39,671 nt of DNA from Bdellovibrionota bacterium (GTDB lineage Bacteria; Bdellovibrionota; Bdellovibrionia; Bdellovibrionales; JAEYZS01). The notes under the pieces were generated by a model. It ran no database searches, was not told where the DNA came from, and saw nothing but the letters and a program-made list of their open reading frames with translations. This document shows, one piece after another, positions 28,696 to 38,067 of this stretch (positions are counted from its first letter, which is position 1; each line of letters begins with the position of its first letter). Location of the stretch: the NCBI GenBank assembly GCA_963169805.1, contig CAUJDY010000016.1:1-39671 (forward strand). The letters run 5' to 3'. A program made the translations under genes and the position numbers.

Positions 28696-29751
28696 ATGTC
28701 AATAAGTTGTTCTCAACTCAAAGAGACTTTGCCTAATTTAATTACAGAAGTGCGCGGAAGTTTATCAGCGAGCTTTAAAATAGTATCCCCCGCAGATAAT
28801 ACGACCAGTAGCTCCATAGTATTTATACACCAAGAGAAGTATCTTGAGACTGCCTTAAAAAGCTCAGCAAGCATTCTAGTTACAAGTAGTAGCCTTGCCA
28901 ACCAAATCGGAGAGACCTCAAAAACTATTCTTATTTCTCCTAATGTCTACCTAGCGATGGCAAAGACACTAGAAGTATTTTTCCCTGAGTATTCGACAAA
29001 AAAAGGATATATCCACCCGACCGCCATAGTTTCATCAGCAGCTCAAGTCTCTTCAGAGGCCCATATTGGTCCCTACTGTGTTATTGGGGATAATGTCCAA
29101 GTAGAGTCTGGGGCTTGTTTAGATTCTCATGTAACCGTAGATGCAAACTCTAAAATTGGAACAAACACCCATATCTTCCCAAATGTCTACATCGGGCCGC
29201 GTACGCAGATAGGCTCCTCCTGCGAAATCAAGGCAAATACTGTAGTTGGCGGTGAAGGTTTTGGATTTGCTCACGACGAGAAAGGTCAACACCACAGAAT
29301 TCCACAAAAAGGAAGAGTCGTCATAGAAAACAATGTTTCTATTGGATCGATGTGCGCAATAGACCGAGCTACACTTGAAAATGGTGAAACTCGTATTGGC
29401 GAAGGCACAAAAATTGATAATCATATCCAGATTGCTCATAACGTAAAAATTGGCAAGCACTGCGTATTTGCTGGAGGCACTGTGATTGCAGGCTCAACTA
29501 CGATAGGGAATTATTGCGTTGTTGGTGGACACAGTTCAATTGCAGGACACATTACAATTTGCGATAAAGTCCACCTTGGCGGCAGATCAGGAGTTACGGG
29601 ACACATAGACAAGCCCGGCGCCTACACAGGTCTTCCATTGCAGCCACTCAGAGACCACCTCAAAACAGAAGCATACTTAAAGCAACTTCCACAGTTTACT
29701 AAGAAGGTTCAAAAACTCCTCAAGAAACTAGGACTCGAGGAGACTTTATGA
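28696..29751 (+). CDS. lpxD: UDP-3-O-acylglucosamine N-acyltransferase
   Basis: Left-handed beta-helix hexapeptide repeats; 'GGEGFGFAHDEKGQHHRIPQKGRVVIENNVSIGSMCAIDRATL', 'IDNHIQIAHNVKIG'. Confidence 0.93.
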   Translation: MSISCSQLKETLPNLITEVRGSLSASFKIVSPADNTTSSSIVFIHQEKYLETALKSSASILVTSSSLANQIGETSKTILISPNVYLAMAKTLEVFFPEYSTKKGYIHPTAIVSSAAQVSSEAHIGPYCVIGDNVQVESGACLDSHVTVDANSKIGTNTHIFPNVYIGPRTQIGSSCEIKANTVVGGEGFGFAHDEKGQHHRIPQKGRVVIENNVSIGSMCAIDRATLENGETRIGEGTKIDNHIQIAHNVKIGKHCVFAGGTVIAGSTTIGNYCVVGGHSSIAGHITICDKVHLGGRSGVTGHIDKPGAYTGLPLQPLRDHLKTEAYLKQLPQFTKKVQKLLKKLGLEETL

Positions 29752-31280
29752 AATTTTATGTTACAACACCCATTTACTACGTAAATGACATTCCACATAT
29801 TGGACATGCTTACACAACTGTCATCGCAGACGTACTCACTCGCTATCATCGCATGTTTGGCGAAGAATCTTACTTTCTGACTGGCGTGGATGAACACGGC
29901 CAAAAGGTTCAAAAGGCAGCAGAAGCTCGCGGAAAAGATCCTCAAACTCACTGCGATGAAATGGTTCTAAACTTTCAAAATGTTTGGAAAGAACTCACAA
30001 TCGCGCCAGATGTTTTTATGCGAACAACATTTCCATACCACAAAAAAGTGGTGCAAGACTGCTTACAACAGTTGTTCGACTGCGGTGATATCTATATTAA
30101 AGAATATGAGGGCTGGTACTCTGTATCAGAGGAAATTTTTTACACTGAAAAAGATCTTGTAAATGGAAAATCACCAGCAGGAAAAGAAGTCACACTTGTA
30201 AAAGAAAAAAATTATTTCTTCAAAATGTCAAAATACCAAGACAGGCTTTTAAAATACATTCATGACAATCCTGAGTTTATTGCTCCAGAAAACAAAAAAA
30301 ATGAAACGCTAGGTTTTTTAAGCAAACCACTGGAAGATTTGTGCATTAGCCGCCCCAAAAGTCGTCTTTCGTGGGGCATTGAGCTTCCGTTTGATAAGGA
30401 GTATGTGACTTATGTTTGGTTTGATGCACTTCTAAACTACACCTCTGCGATTGGATTAAAACAACAAGGCAGAGAACTCGAATTTCAAAACAAGTGGGCA
30501 GCAGCAGTTCACTTGATTGGTAAAGATATTCTAATTACGCATACCGTTTACTGGCCAACAATGCTCATGGCACTAAATCTTCCGTTACCTCGCAAAATTT
30601 TTGCACATGGTTGGTGGCTTACTGCCAACAACTCTAAAATGAGTAAGTCTGAAGGACAAGTTGTAAAGCCATTAGATATGAAAGACATCGTTGGCGTGGA
30701 TGGTTTAAGATACTTCCTCACACGCGATATACACTTCGGCAATGATGCTCAGTTTTCGCAGGATTTAGTTATAAATCGCGTGAACGTAGAATTGGCAAAT
30801 AATTTAGGTAACTTACTAAGCCGTACAACTCAGTTACTACATAAATATTTTGATGGAAAAATACCTGAGAGATCTTCTAATTTAGAATCATCAAAAGAAA
30901 TATCCAAACTAGCACTACAAACATCCACCAGAGTTAGAGAAGATATTTACAATTATTCACCTAATATGGCTGTAGGACATGTCGTTGAACTGCTCACAAA
31001 AACGAACCAATGTTTAGACCAGGAAGCCCCTTGGAAGAAGGCAAAAGAAAATCTTGCTGAGGCAGGCGAAACCCTTCTTACGGTCATGGAAGTTTTGAGA
31101 ATTTCGGCGATTCTGCTTCATCCTGTGATGCCTTCAAAAATGAATGAGTTACTGGAGCGAATTGGGTTTCGAGAAAAAGTAACCTTCGAAGAGGCTCAAA
31201 AATGGTTTGGCTTAACAACTGGATCGACTGTTATTAAAGCAGACCCTCTTTTCCCACGTATTCAGACTGAAAACAAATAA
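29748..31280 (+). CDS. metG: Methionine--tRNA ligase
   Basis: 'TTPIYYVNDIPHIGHAYTT' (HIGH), 'YFLTGVDEHGQKVQ', 'NNSKMSKSEGQ' (KMSKS). Confidence 0.95.
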   Translation: MKFYVTTPIYYVNDIPHIGHAYTTVIADVLTRYHRMFGEESYFLTGVDEHGQKVQKAAEARGKDPQTHCDEMVLNFQNVWKELTIAPDVFMRTTFPYHKKVVQDCLQQLFDCGDIYIKEYEGWYSVSEEIFYTEKDLVNGKSPAGKEVTLVKEKNYFFKMSKYQDRLLKYIHDNPEFIAPENKKNETLGFLSKPLEDLCISRPKSRLSWGIELPFDKEYVTYVWFDALLNYTSAIGLKQQGRELEFQNKWAAAVHLIGKDILITHTVYWPTMLMALNLPLPRKIFAHGWWLTANNSKMSKSEGQVVKPLDMKDIVGVDGLRYFLTRDIHFGNDAQFSQDLVINRVNVELANNLGNLLSRTTQLLHKYFDGKIPERSSNLESSKEISKLALQTSTRVREDIYNYSPNMAVGHVVELLTKTNQCLDQEAPWKKAKENLAEAGETLLTVMEVLRISAILLHPVMPSKMNELLERIGFREKVTFEEAQKWFGLTTGSTVIKADPLFPRIQTENK

Positions 31281-31295
31281 GATAATAGCGCCTGT

Positions 31296-31706
31296 CTACT
31301 TTAAGTCTTTTGGTGTAAATGCTTTGGGCAAAAGATCTTCAGCCTTATAGCACTCAAGAATTTCTTTTGTATTTGCAAGCCAAATACGAGTTTTCGAACT
31401 CATAAACTCTGCTATTACTTGTCTACAGAACCCACAGGGCGGGGTTGCCTTTTTAGCGTCTGTTACAACTACAACTTCTAGTATTTTTTTTTCGGAATTT
31501 TTAACAGCCTCAAATATTGCAACTCTCTCTGCACAAACCGTCCCTCCATAGGAGGCATTCTCTACATTTGTTCCTGTATAAATATTCTTCTGGCTGGTAA
31601 CGATTGCTGCCCCTACTTTGAATTTTGAATAGGGACTGTAGGAATTATCTCGAACTTGAATTGCTTTTTTATGAGCTTTCTTAATAATGTCAGGAATCTT
31701 TGTCAT
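31296..31706 (-). CDS. cdd: Cytidine deaminase
   Basis: 'NSYSPYSKFKVGAAI', 'TNVENASYGGTVCAERVAI', 'PPCGFCRQVI'. Confidence 0.93.
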   Translation of the reverse strand: MTKIPDIIKKAHKKAIQVRDNSYSPYSKFKVGAAIVTSQKNIYTGTNVENASYGGTVCAERVAIFEAVKNSEKKILEVVVVTDAKKATPPCGFCRQVIAEFMSSKTRIWLANTKEILECYKAEDLLPKAFTPKDLK

Positions 31707-31728
31707 AGGCCCTCACCCTCAAGTACAA

Positions 31729-32850
31729 TTACTTATTAATCTCGTACTTTAAGAATCGACACTCAATTGGTCCATTCCACACAGGAATCCTAGCAGTAGA
31801 TTTAAGACCCATCAAGCCAACTAAATCTTTGTTTCCAGAAATCACCCAGCATGTCCAGCCTTTGAAGTGATTTTTAAGCGCAAAGCCAAGATCACGGTAT
31901 GAGTCTTCGATATCGTGACTCACAAGCCTCTCCCCATAGGGAGGATTAATGATGAGCAATCCTTTTTCAACAGGAGGAACAAGCTCTTGTACAGAAAACC
32001 TTTTGAACTCGCAAAACTCTGCCACACCAGCCGCCTCTGCATTTGCTTTAGCTGCTGCAATAGCTTGCCTATTAACATCATAACCGTAGAACTTTAGAGT
32101 CGTTTCTGTTTTTTCTAAGTTTAGAAACTCCTCAGCAACCCGCCTAAACACATCCGACTTAAAAATTGAAAGTTTGTGAAATCCAAATTTTTTACGATCT
32201 AACATCGGAAATTTATTAAGTGCAAGCAAAGCGGCCTCAATAACAAAAGTTCCTGAACCACACATTGGATCTAGAACACAGACCTCCCGATTCCAACCGG
32301 AAAGAGCTAGCAACCCAGCTGCTAAATGTTCTCTTAATGGCGCCATCGTTGATATCTCACGGTATCCCCTTTGAGATAAAGATTCTCCTGAGGTATCAAA
32401 ACTCATAACAACTTCGTTATGTACAACTCGCACGTGTATTGTGACATCTGGATTATCCTTTTCTACACTTGGACGCTCTCCAGTTTTTTCTCGAAAACGA
32501 TCGACTATAGCATCTTTTACCTTAAGGCCTACAAACCGGTTATCTTTAAAAAAAGAATCCTGAACTGTTGCATTGACTCTTATTGTTTCTTTATTTGAAA
32601 AATACTCCTCAAAAGGAAACTCAAAAACATGTTTATATAACTCATCATTGTTATTCGCTTTAAATTTTTTAATCTCGAGAAGTATACGAGTTGCGATACG
32701 AGAGCCTATGTTGGCTCTAACACACACCTCAAAATCACCTTCAAATCGAGCTCCCAAAAAGTCTCGTTTTACATTTAGACCTAAGGAGAGGAGCTCCTGA
32801 GTTAAAACCTCCTCAAGTCCGAAAGATGTCATAGCATAGAACTGATACAT
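31729..32850 (-). CDS. THUMP-domain class I SAM-dependent RNA methyltransferase (RlmL/YcbY N-terminal-like)
   Basis: 'FYAMTSFGLEEVLTQEL', 'VLDPMCGSGTFVIEAAL', 'LLIINPPYGERL'. ATG at 32850 has an SD (AAAGGA), so preferred over 32901. Confidence 0.88.
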   Translation of the reverse strand: MYQFYAMTSFGLEEVLTQELLSLGLNVKRDFLGARFEGDFEVCVRANIGSRIATRILLEIKKFKANNNDELYKHVFEFPFEEYFSNKETIRVNATVQDSFFKDNRFVGLKVKDAIVDRFREKTGERPSVEKDNPDVTIHVRVVHNEVVMSFDTSGESLSQRGYREISTMAPLREHLAAGLLALSGWNREVCVLDPMCGSGTFVIEAALLALNKFPMLDRKKFGFHKLSIFKSDVFRRVAEEFLNLEKTETTLKFYGYDVNRQAIAAAKANAEAAGVAEFCEFKRFSVQELVPPVEKGLLIINPPYGERLVSHDIEDSYRDLGFALKNHFKGWTCWVISGNKDLVGLMGLKSTARIPVWNGPIECRFLKYEINK

Positions 32851-32895
32851 GTTTTTTCCTTTATGAGGAGGAACTATTTCATTTAAAATAATTGA

Positions 32896-33660
32896 ATGCA
32901 ATCTGTTCTCATAACATGTCTCTTTTTTTCAGTATTATCGTATGCAACCCCCTATCGAATCGTTGTGGATCCTGGCCATGGAGGAAAAGATACAGGGGCA
33001 AGCCTCAATAATATAAAAGAGTCGGAAATCACTCTACAAATTTCAAAAAAAATTAGAGAGCAATTTCAAGGTACCCCCAATATTGAGGTCTATTTAACAC
33101 GAGAAAATGATTCTATTGTTCCCCTCTTTGAGAGAGCTGAATTGTCCAAACAAAAAAAAGCAGATCTATTTTTAAGTATACACGCCAACAGTTCTCCAGA
33201 TCTTTCAGCAAGAGGGGCTGAGTTTTATTTCCAGAGCCAAATGCCCCCTGATGAGGAAACTCTTTTTTTAGCGAATCGCGAAAATAATGAGGTAGCCACT
33301 AGTAGCGAAGTAAAAGATAAAGGCGATCTAAATACTATTATAGAGGATCTTCAAAAAACAGGTCATGTTTACTCAAGCCAAATATTTGCAGAAACACTTC
33401 TTAAAAACTGGAAAAAAGATTTTAAAGCACGCTCTCAACCCATTCGTCAGGGGCCATTTCACGTTTTAGTTAATGTCCCAATTCCATCTGTACTGATTGA
33501 AGTTGGCTTTATTACAAATACCAAGGATCGTGACAATTTAAGCCTACCCCACAAACAGCAGCGTATTGCTGAAATAATTTTTAACTCAGTAATTGAATAT
33601 AAAGAAAAAATGGACAAAGGGCATTTCTCCAGTCATATTATCTCCCATGCGAATAGATAA
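32896..33660 (+). CDS. N-acetylmuramoyl-L-alanine amidase
   Basis: Signal peptide; 'RIVVDPGHGGKDTGA', 'ADLFLSIHANSS', 'VPSVLIEVGFITN' equivalent (IPSVLIEVGFITN). Confidence 0.93.
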   Translation: MQSVLITCLFFSVLSYATPYRIVVDPGHGGKDTGASLNNIKESEITLQISKKIREQFQGTPNIEVYLTRENDSIVPLFERAELSKQKKADLFLSIHANSSPDLSARGAEFYFQSQMPPDEETLFLANRENNEVATSSEVKDKGDLNTIIEDLQKTGHVYSSQIFAETLLKNWKKDFKARSQPIRQGPFHVLVNVPIPSVLIEVGFITNTKDRDNLSLPHKQQRIAEIIFNSVIEYKEKMDKGHFSSHIISHANR

Positions 33661-34390
33661 AAGAGACTTTAACCAATTACGCCCTGTAAAAATCACTCCT
33701 AACCCAATAGCCTATCCTGAAGGAAGCGCTCTCATTGAAATGGGTGGAACACGAGTTCTGTGTACAGCGACAATTGAAGAGAATATTCCAAAGTGGCTGC
33801 AAAACTCTGGTAAGGGGTGGGTTAATGCAGAATATGGAATGCTCCCGAGGTCAACTCACACACGTATTCAAAGAGAAAAGGCTATGTCGAGCGGACGGAC
33901 CCAAGAAATTTCACGCCTATTGGGACGAAGCTTTCGAGCCATGACAGATTTAAGTCAAATGAAAGAGAAATCCATCATCATAGACTGTGATGTTTTGCAA
34001 GCTGATGGAGGAACACGAACCGCCGCAATAACGGGTGGATTTGTTGCTCTAGCTCTAGCTTTCAACAAAATGAAAACTCAAGGGTCTATAGAGACAATCC
34101 CACTTAAGGGTTATGTTGCAGCAGTGAGTGTTGGACTTAAAAAAGATCAAGTGTATCTCGATCTAAACTATGAAGAAGACTCTGCCATTGATACAGATAT
34201 GAATTTTGTTATGACATCGCAAAAAGCATTTGTTGAAATCCAAGGAACAGCAGAAAAAGAGCCTTTTACTAAAGCCCAAATGGACCAAATGACAGACTAT
34301 GCAACCCTTGGGTGCTTACATCTTTTTGAAAAACAGGCAGAAATTATTGGATCATTCTTTCCGCTAAATATTAATAATTCTCAACTCTAA
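33647..34390 (+). CDS. rph: Ribonuclease PH
   Basis: 'GGTRVLCTATIEENIPKWL', 'GWVNAEYGMLPRSTHTR', 'IIIDCDVLQADGGTRTAAITGGFVAL'. ATG at 33647 preferred over 33593. Confidence 0.94.
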   Translation: MRIDKRDFNQLRPVKITPNPIAYPEGSALIEMGGTRVLCTATIEENIPKWLQNSGKGWVNAEYGMLPRSTHTRIQREKAMSSGRTQEISRLLGRSFRAMTDLSQMKEKSIIIDCDVLQADGGTRTAAITGGFVALALAFNKMKTQGSIETIPLKGYVAAVSVGLKKDQVYLDLNYEEDSAIDTDMNFVMTSQKAFVEIQGTAEKEPFTKAQMDQMTDYATLGCLHLFEKQAEIIGSFFPLNINNSQL

Positions 34391-34447
34391 ATACTGTTTT
34401 GATTGAGCACAGGCTCCAAAAAATCAATGCTAGAGAAGGACTTTTTT

Positions 34448-35032
34448 ATGGAAATTTGGATAGCAACAACAAATCAAGGTAAACTCAAAGAAATTAAAGC
34501 CTTGGTTCCCTCACACTTTGAAATCAAAAGCTTGCAGGACATGAGAGCATACACTCCCCCAGAAGAAACCGGCAAGACATTCGAAGAAAACGCCAGAATT
34601 AAAGCTAAGTCTCTGAAAGCAGTAAAGCCAAATGTGTGGATAATGGCGGAAGACTCTGGATTAGAAGTAAAAGGTCTGAATAACATGCCAGGTGTATTCT
34701 CAGCACGCTATGCAGGCGACAATGCACGTGATGTAGAAAACTGTGCGAAAGTTCTCAAAATGTTATCTATTCGCTCTCCCCTCCAAAGAGAAGCTCAGTT
34801 TAAGTGCGCTATGATCGTCTACTCTCCAGAAGGGACAGAAAGTCTTTATGAAGGTGTTATGAAAGGTCAAATAGCAAAAGATATGCGCGGCAAAGGTGGG
34901 TTTGGTTACGACACTGTCTTTATTCCAGAGGGTTCCGATAAAACTTTAGCAGAACTTGGAGATGCGGAAAAAAATAAAATTTCGCATAGAGCTCAAGCTC
35001 TGAAAAGTTTTTTAAGCTCTATCACTCAATAA
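34448..35032 (+). CDS. rdgB: RdgB/HAM1 family XTP/dITP pyrophosphatase
   Basis: 'MEIWIATTNQGKLKEIKAL', 'MAEDSGLEVKGLNNMPGVFSARYAG', 'GFGYDTVFIPEG', 'KNKISHRAQAL'. ATG at 34448 preferred. Confidence 0.94.
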   Translation: MEIWIATTNQGKLKEIKALVPSHFEIKSLQDMRAYTPPEETGKTFEENARIKAKSLKAVKPNVWIMAEDSGLEVKGLNNMPGVFSARYAGDNARDVENCAKVLKMLSIRSPLQREAQFKCAMIVYSPEGTESLYEGVMKGQIAKDMRGKGGFGYDTVFIPEGSDKTLAELGDAEKNKISHRAQALKSFLSSITQ

Positions 35033-35446
35033 TTATTTGATTTTTTTCTTGGGTGGTAATTTTTTAGGAACACCCTGCGGAGCGCGAGATTTTTTAGCTG
35101 CTTTTGATTGAGTTTTTTTCATCTTTTTTACTTTACTCTTTTTTGAGCCAGCAAGCTCTCGCCCAGTCACAACTTTAGCTTTAGCTGTTTTTGCCTGATA
35201 ATCTTTTTGAAGATCAACATAGGCCTTTCCACCCAAATCACCACGTTCAAATTTTTCCCACATATCATTTTTAGCTGCCGACGAAAAATTTTCTTGAGGA
35301 AGTTCAACCGCCTCATCAAAGCGTGAATTAGCAATAGGAAGAGTTTCATCTTCTACGACAAACGGATTGAGTGGATTTTGAGCATAGGCTTGCGCAAATT
35401 GAATCCATAATAGAAAGAATACAAAACATAAACACTTATTCATCAA
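35033..35446 (-). CDS. Hypothetical secreted protein with polybasic C-terminus
   Basis: Signal peptide 'MMNKCLCFVFFLLWIQFAQAYAQ'; C-terminal 'KKSKVKKMKKTQSKAAKKSRAPQGVPKKLPPKKKIK'. Confidence 0.6.
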   Translation of the reverse strand: MMNKCLCFVFFLLWIQFAQAYAQNPLNPFVVEDETLPIANSRFDEAVELPQENFSSAAKNDMWEKFERGDLGGKAYVDLQKDYQAKTAKAKVVTGRELAGSKKSKVKKMKKTQSKAAKKSRAPQGVPKKLPPKKKIK

Positions 35447-35500
35447 GTTCTTTTCGGCTGATTTGATTTGAGAATTCTTAGGACTTTGATAGAGAAGTGA

Positions 35501-36331
35501 TCAATCAAAGCGAACTTTTATTCTTCTGTGCTGTTTCATAGGAATTTGCATCCTCATCTTTAGAATTTCACTTTCTTGAAGCTCACAAATGACAACGCTA
35601 GGCCGACTGTCGTCGAGAATTTCCACGACTTTCGTCCCCCACGGTGAAACGACCATAGAATGACCATAGGTGTACTTCTGCTCTCCATGGTGGCCACCTT
35701 GAGCTGCTGCAACGATGTAGCACTGAGACTCAATGGCCCTCGCTCTCTGAAGTATCTCCCAGTGCATTTTTCCTGTTTCTTGTAAGAAAGCTGCAGGAGT
35801 CATGATAATATCCACGTGCTGTGTCTGATAGTAAAAGAAAAGCTCTGAAAACCTCAAATCATAGCAAATTGTGAGTCCTATTTTCCATCCATCAATTTCT
35901 ATAATATTTGGCTCTGAACCATGCTTGAACACACTGGATTCCGAAATTGGTTTTTTGTTCTCTAATTGTATGTCAAATAAATGCACTTTACGATACGGAA
36001 CACTGACTTCACCCGCAGGGCTAATAAGTACAGTTGCATTCCATTTTTCATTTTCGTAGATAAGTGGAGTAGCTCCTATGTGAAGATAGCATTTTTTTCT
36101 TTTGCAATAATCTTGAAATGGCTGCCAGAAATCAGATTCAAAATCTATATAGTGTACAGATTCGCTCTCATTTATTCTGAGGAAGAATGCATTTTCTGGA
36201 AGAGAAATTAGATCGACAGCCTCACCGATCTGATTCAGTAGGCTAAGAACATTTTTTTTATTGGTTGCAATATCATTATTTGAAATCAGCTGTACAAGAG
36301 CTACTCTTAGACTCTCTTTTTTTGAACTCAT
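35501..36331 (-). CDS. Carbon-nitrogen hydrolase (nitrilase/omega-amidase family)
   Basis: Glu 'LISLPENAFF', Lys 'YRKVHLFDI', Cys 'GLTICYDLRFSELF' triad. In-frame ATG at 36331 (MSSKKESLRVALVQL) preferred over 36376. Confidence 0.92.
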   Translation of the reverse strand: MSSKKESLRVALVQLISNNDIATNKKNVLSLLNQIGEAVDLISLPENAFFLRINESESVHYIDFESDFWQPFQDYCKRKKCYLHIGATPLIYENEKWNATVLISPAGEVSVPYRKVHLFDIQLENKKPISESSVFKHGSEPNIIEIDGWKIGLTICYDLRFSELFFYYQTQHVDIIMTPAAFLQETGKMHWEILQRARAIESQCYIVAAAQGGHHGEQKYTYGHSMVVSPWGTKVVEILDDSRPSVVICELQESEILKMRMQIPMKQHRRIKVRFD

Positions 36332-36621
36332 TATTGAGCTACTATTCTCTGCTCTGTTTTGTCTTTGCACTTCCAATCACTTCCTTCAAGATTCTTTTGA
36401 ACATTCTCTAAAATCTGGGTGCATCCTGCAAAATTTTTCCCCCATCCTACGCGCTCGGTTTTACCATACTTTGTGTACATTGTTTGGCAACCATTATCTG
36501 GGCCACCCGGAATGATTTCTAACATTCTGGCTTCGCCTTTGAACTTACAAATAACGTATTTGGAGTCTTCTGCATATGAAGAAATGCCTATCAAAAGGGT
36601 CAAGGCTATAATGAATTTCAT
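36331..36621 (-). CDS. Small secreted hypothetical protein
   Basis: 96 aa, signal peptide 'MKFIIALTLLIGISSYAEDSKY', four-plus Cys; overlaps the start of the nitrilase gene. Confidence 0.6.
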   Translation of the reverse strand: MKFIIALTLLIGISSYAEDSKYVICKFKGEARMLEIIPGGPDNGCQTMYTKYGKTERVGWGKNFAGCTQILENVQKNLEGSDWKCKDKTEQRIVAQ

Positions 36622-36746
36622 ATAAACATCCTTGGTGTCGTCAACAATTTGGTGAGCTCAGTAATCGTATATATGTATTTCTACAGTAAATGCTTGAATA
36701 TATAAACAGTTTTTGATTATTTAAATAAAAATTAAGAAGTTTGTCC

Positions 36747-36790
36747 GGCCAACTAAGTTGCCCCAGACAGACCAAAGAGGGGCCAACATG
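36747..36790 (+). promoter_or_regulatory. Candidate RNA switch: two mutually exclusive hairpins over the RBS
   Basis: A=GGCCAAC (36747-36753), B=GTTGCCCC (36757-36764), C=GGGGCCAAC (36779-36787). A:B and B:C can pair (each with one bulge); C contains the SD (AGAGGGG) and abuts ATG at 36788. Confidence 0.35.
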
Positions 36791-37963
36791 GAGATAAATA
36801 CAGATAGCTTAAAGAGTTCTGAAAATGGAGTCTTTCAAGCTACTCAAAAGTCTGTAGTAAATGATTGCGCCTACTCGATTCGTGAAGTGTTGAGCTCTAA
36901 AGATCTGAAAGTGTTTCTTAACTTACCAGATCTTGTCTACCCAAAGGGCTCTAAATACGTACGCCCTTTGAACTTCCATGTAAAAATGATGATTGGAAGA
37001 CTGAATACACCAAACAAGCATCTCTATATAGTTTATCATAAAGACCAACCAATTTTACGTGCGGGATTTAAAGTTCACTCTCATGCAAATAAAGAAGCTC
37101 TTCATTTTGGTTTTTTTGAGTGTCAAGAAGGACATCAAGGAGCTGTTAAACAACTTTTTCAATTTGCCCACTCTAAATATCCACATCTTCCTATACGAGG
37201 ACCGTTCCACTTCCGAATGGAAGATCCATACATTGGTATTTTGGCAGAGGGCTATGATATAGATCCTTATTTTTTAATGTCTTACAACCCTGCTTATTAT
37301 AATGAGTATTTAGAGCACGCTGGATTTCATAAGTTAATGGATCTTTTCACTTATCAAGTCAGAGCTGATAAAAAATATGACCCCATCATTACTGAAAATG
37401 CACAAAAAGCAAAAGAAAATGGATATGCAGTTCGCAAAGTCAACCGACATAAATTAAGAGACGAGGCCTTTGTAATTGCATCGATCTTTAATGATGCACT
37501 TTCGAAAAATTGGGGTTTTGAAGAATTTATTGAAAGCCAAGTTGATGAAATGGTTATGATGTTCAAATTTTTCTTAGATATGAACGCCATATATATTGCT
37601 CACAAAGATGGGAAAGATATTGGTTGTCTGCTTATGATTCCTAATTTTAATCACATGATCAAAAGCGCCCGTGGGAAAATAACTCCTGAATTAATTTATC
37701 GTTACTTCAGAAGATTTAAAGAACATAAAAACGAAATTCGTGGCTATGCACTTGGAGTGAAAAAAGAAGCTCACGGCCAGGGCATTGGAAGCCTCCTTGT
37801 AGATGAAGGATGGATGGACATGTATCTCAACCAAGGATATATGGACGGTGAAATTTCTTGGGTTCTTTCAAATAATGGACCTATGAACGAACTTTCTAAA
37901 GCAATGAACGGAAAACACAACAAGATCTATAGAATCTATGAGCGCCAGCCAACTAACGCTTAG
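36788..37963 (+). CDS. YghO-like / large GNAT-type N-acyltransferase
   Basis: 'GFFECQEGHQGAVKQLFQFAHSKYPHLPIRGPFHFRMEDPYIGILAEGYDIDPYFLMSYNPAYYNEYLEHAGFHKLMDLFTYQV' resembles YghO family; C-terminal 'GVKKEAHGQGIGSLLVDEGW' GNAT motif A-like. ATG at 36788 with SD. Confidence 0.65.
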   Translation: MEINTDSLKSSENGVFQATQKSVVNDCAYSIREVLSSKDLKVFLNLPDLVYPKGSKYVRPLNFHVKMMIGRLNTPNKHLYIVYHKDQPILRAGFKVHSHANKEALHFGFFECQEGHQGAVKQLFQFAHSKYPHLPIRGPFHFRMEDPYIGILAEGYDIDPYFLMSYNPAYYNEYLEHAGFHKLMDLFTYQVRADKKYDPIITENAQKAKENGYAVRKVNRHKLRDEAFVIASIFNDALSKNWGFEEFIESQVDEMVMMFKFFLDMNAIYIAHKDGKDIGCLLMIPNFNHMIKSARGKITPELIYRYFRRFKEHKNEIRGYALGVKKEAHGQGIGSLLVDEGWMDMYLNQGYMDGEISWVLSNNGPMNELSKAMNGKHNKIYRIYERQPTNA

Positions 37964-37991
37964 TATTATTTTAACTTGTTAGGATTGTGTT

Positions 37992-38063
37992 ATGAAAAAA
38001 CACTTTATTGAGCTGCGTGTTTCCAGCTATTTTAGTTATTTGGGGCTAACACAAGGGAGATAA
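37992..38063 (+). CDS. Possible 23-aa leader peptide
   Basis: ATG AAA AAA CAC ... AGA TAA = MKKHFIELRVSSYFSYLGLTQGR; AGGA ~8 nt upstream; terminates 4 nt before the SPT-like ATG and covers its SD (AAGGGAGA). Confidence 0.3.
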   Translation: MKKHFIELRVSSYFSYLGLTQGR

Positions 38064-38067
38064 TACG

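Noticed and set aside
33071-33076. Other GGTACC sites (33071 region and about 39030) as extra copies of the 13206 element
   Set aside because: Only the 6-bp core matches; both lie within conserved coding sequence and lack the 22-bp repeat.
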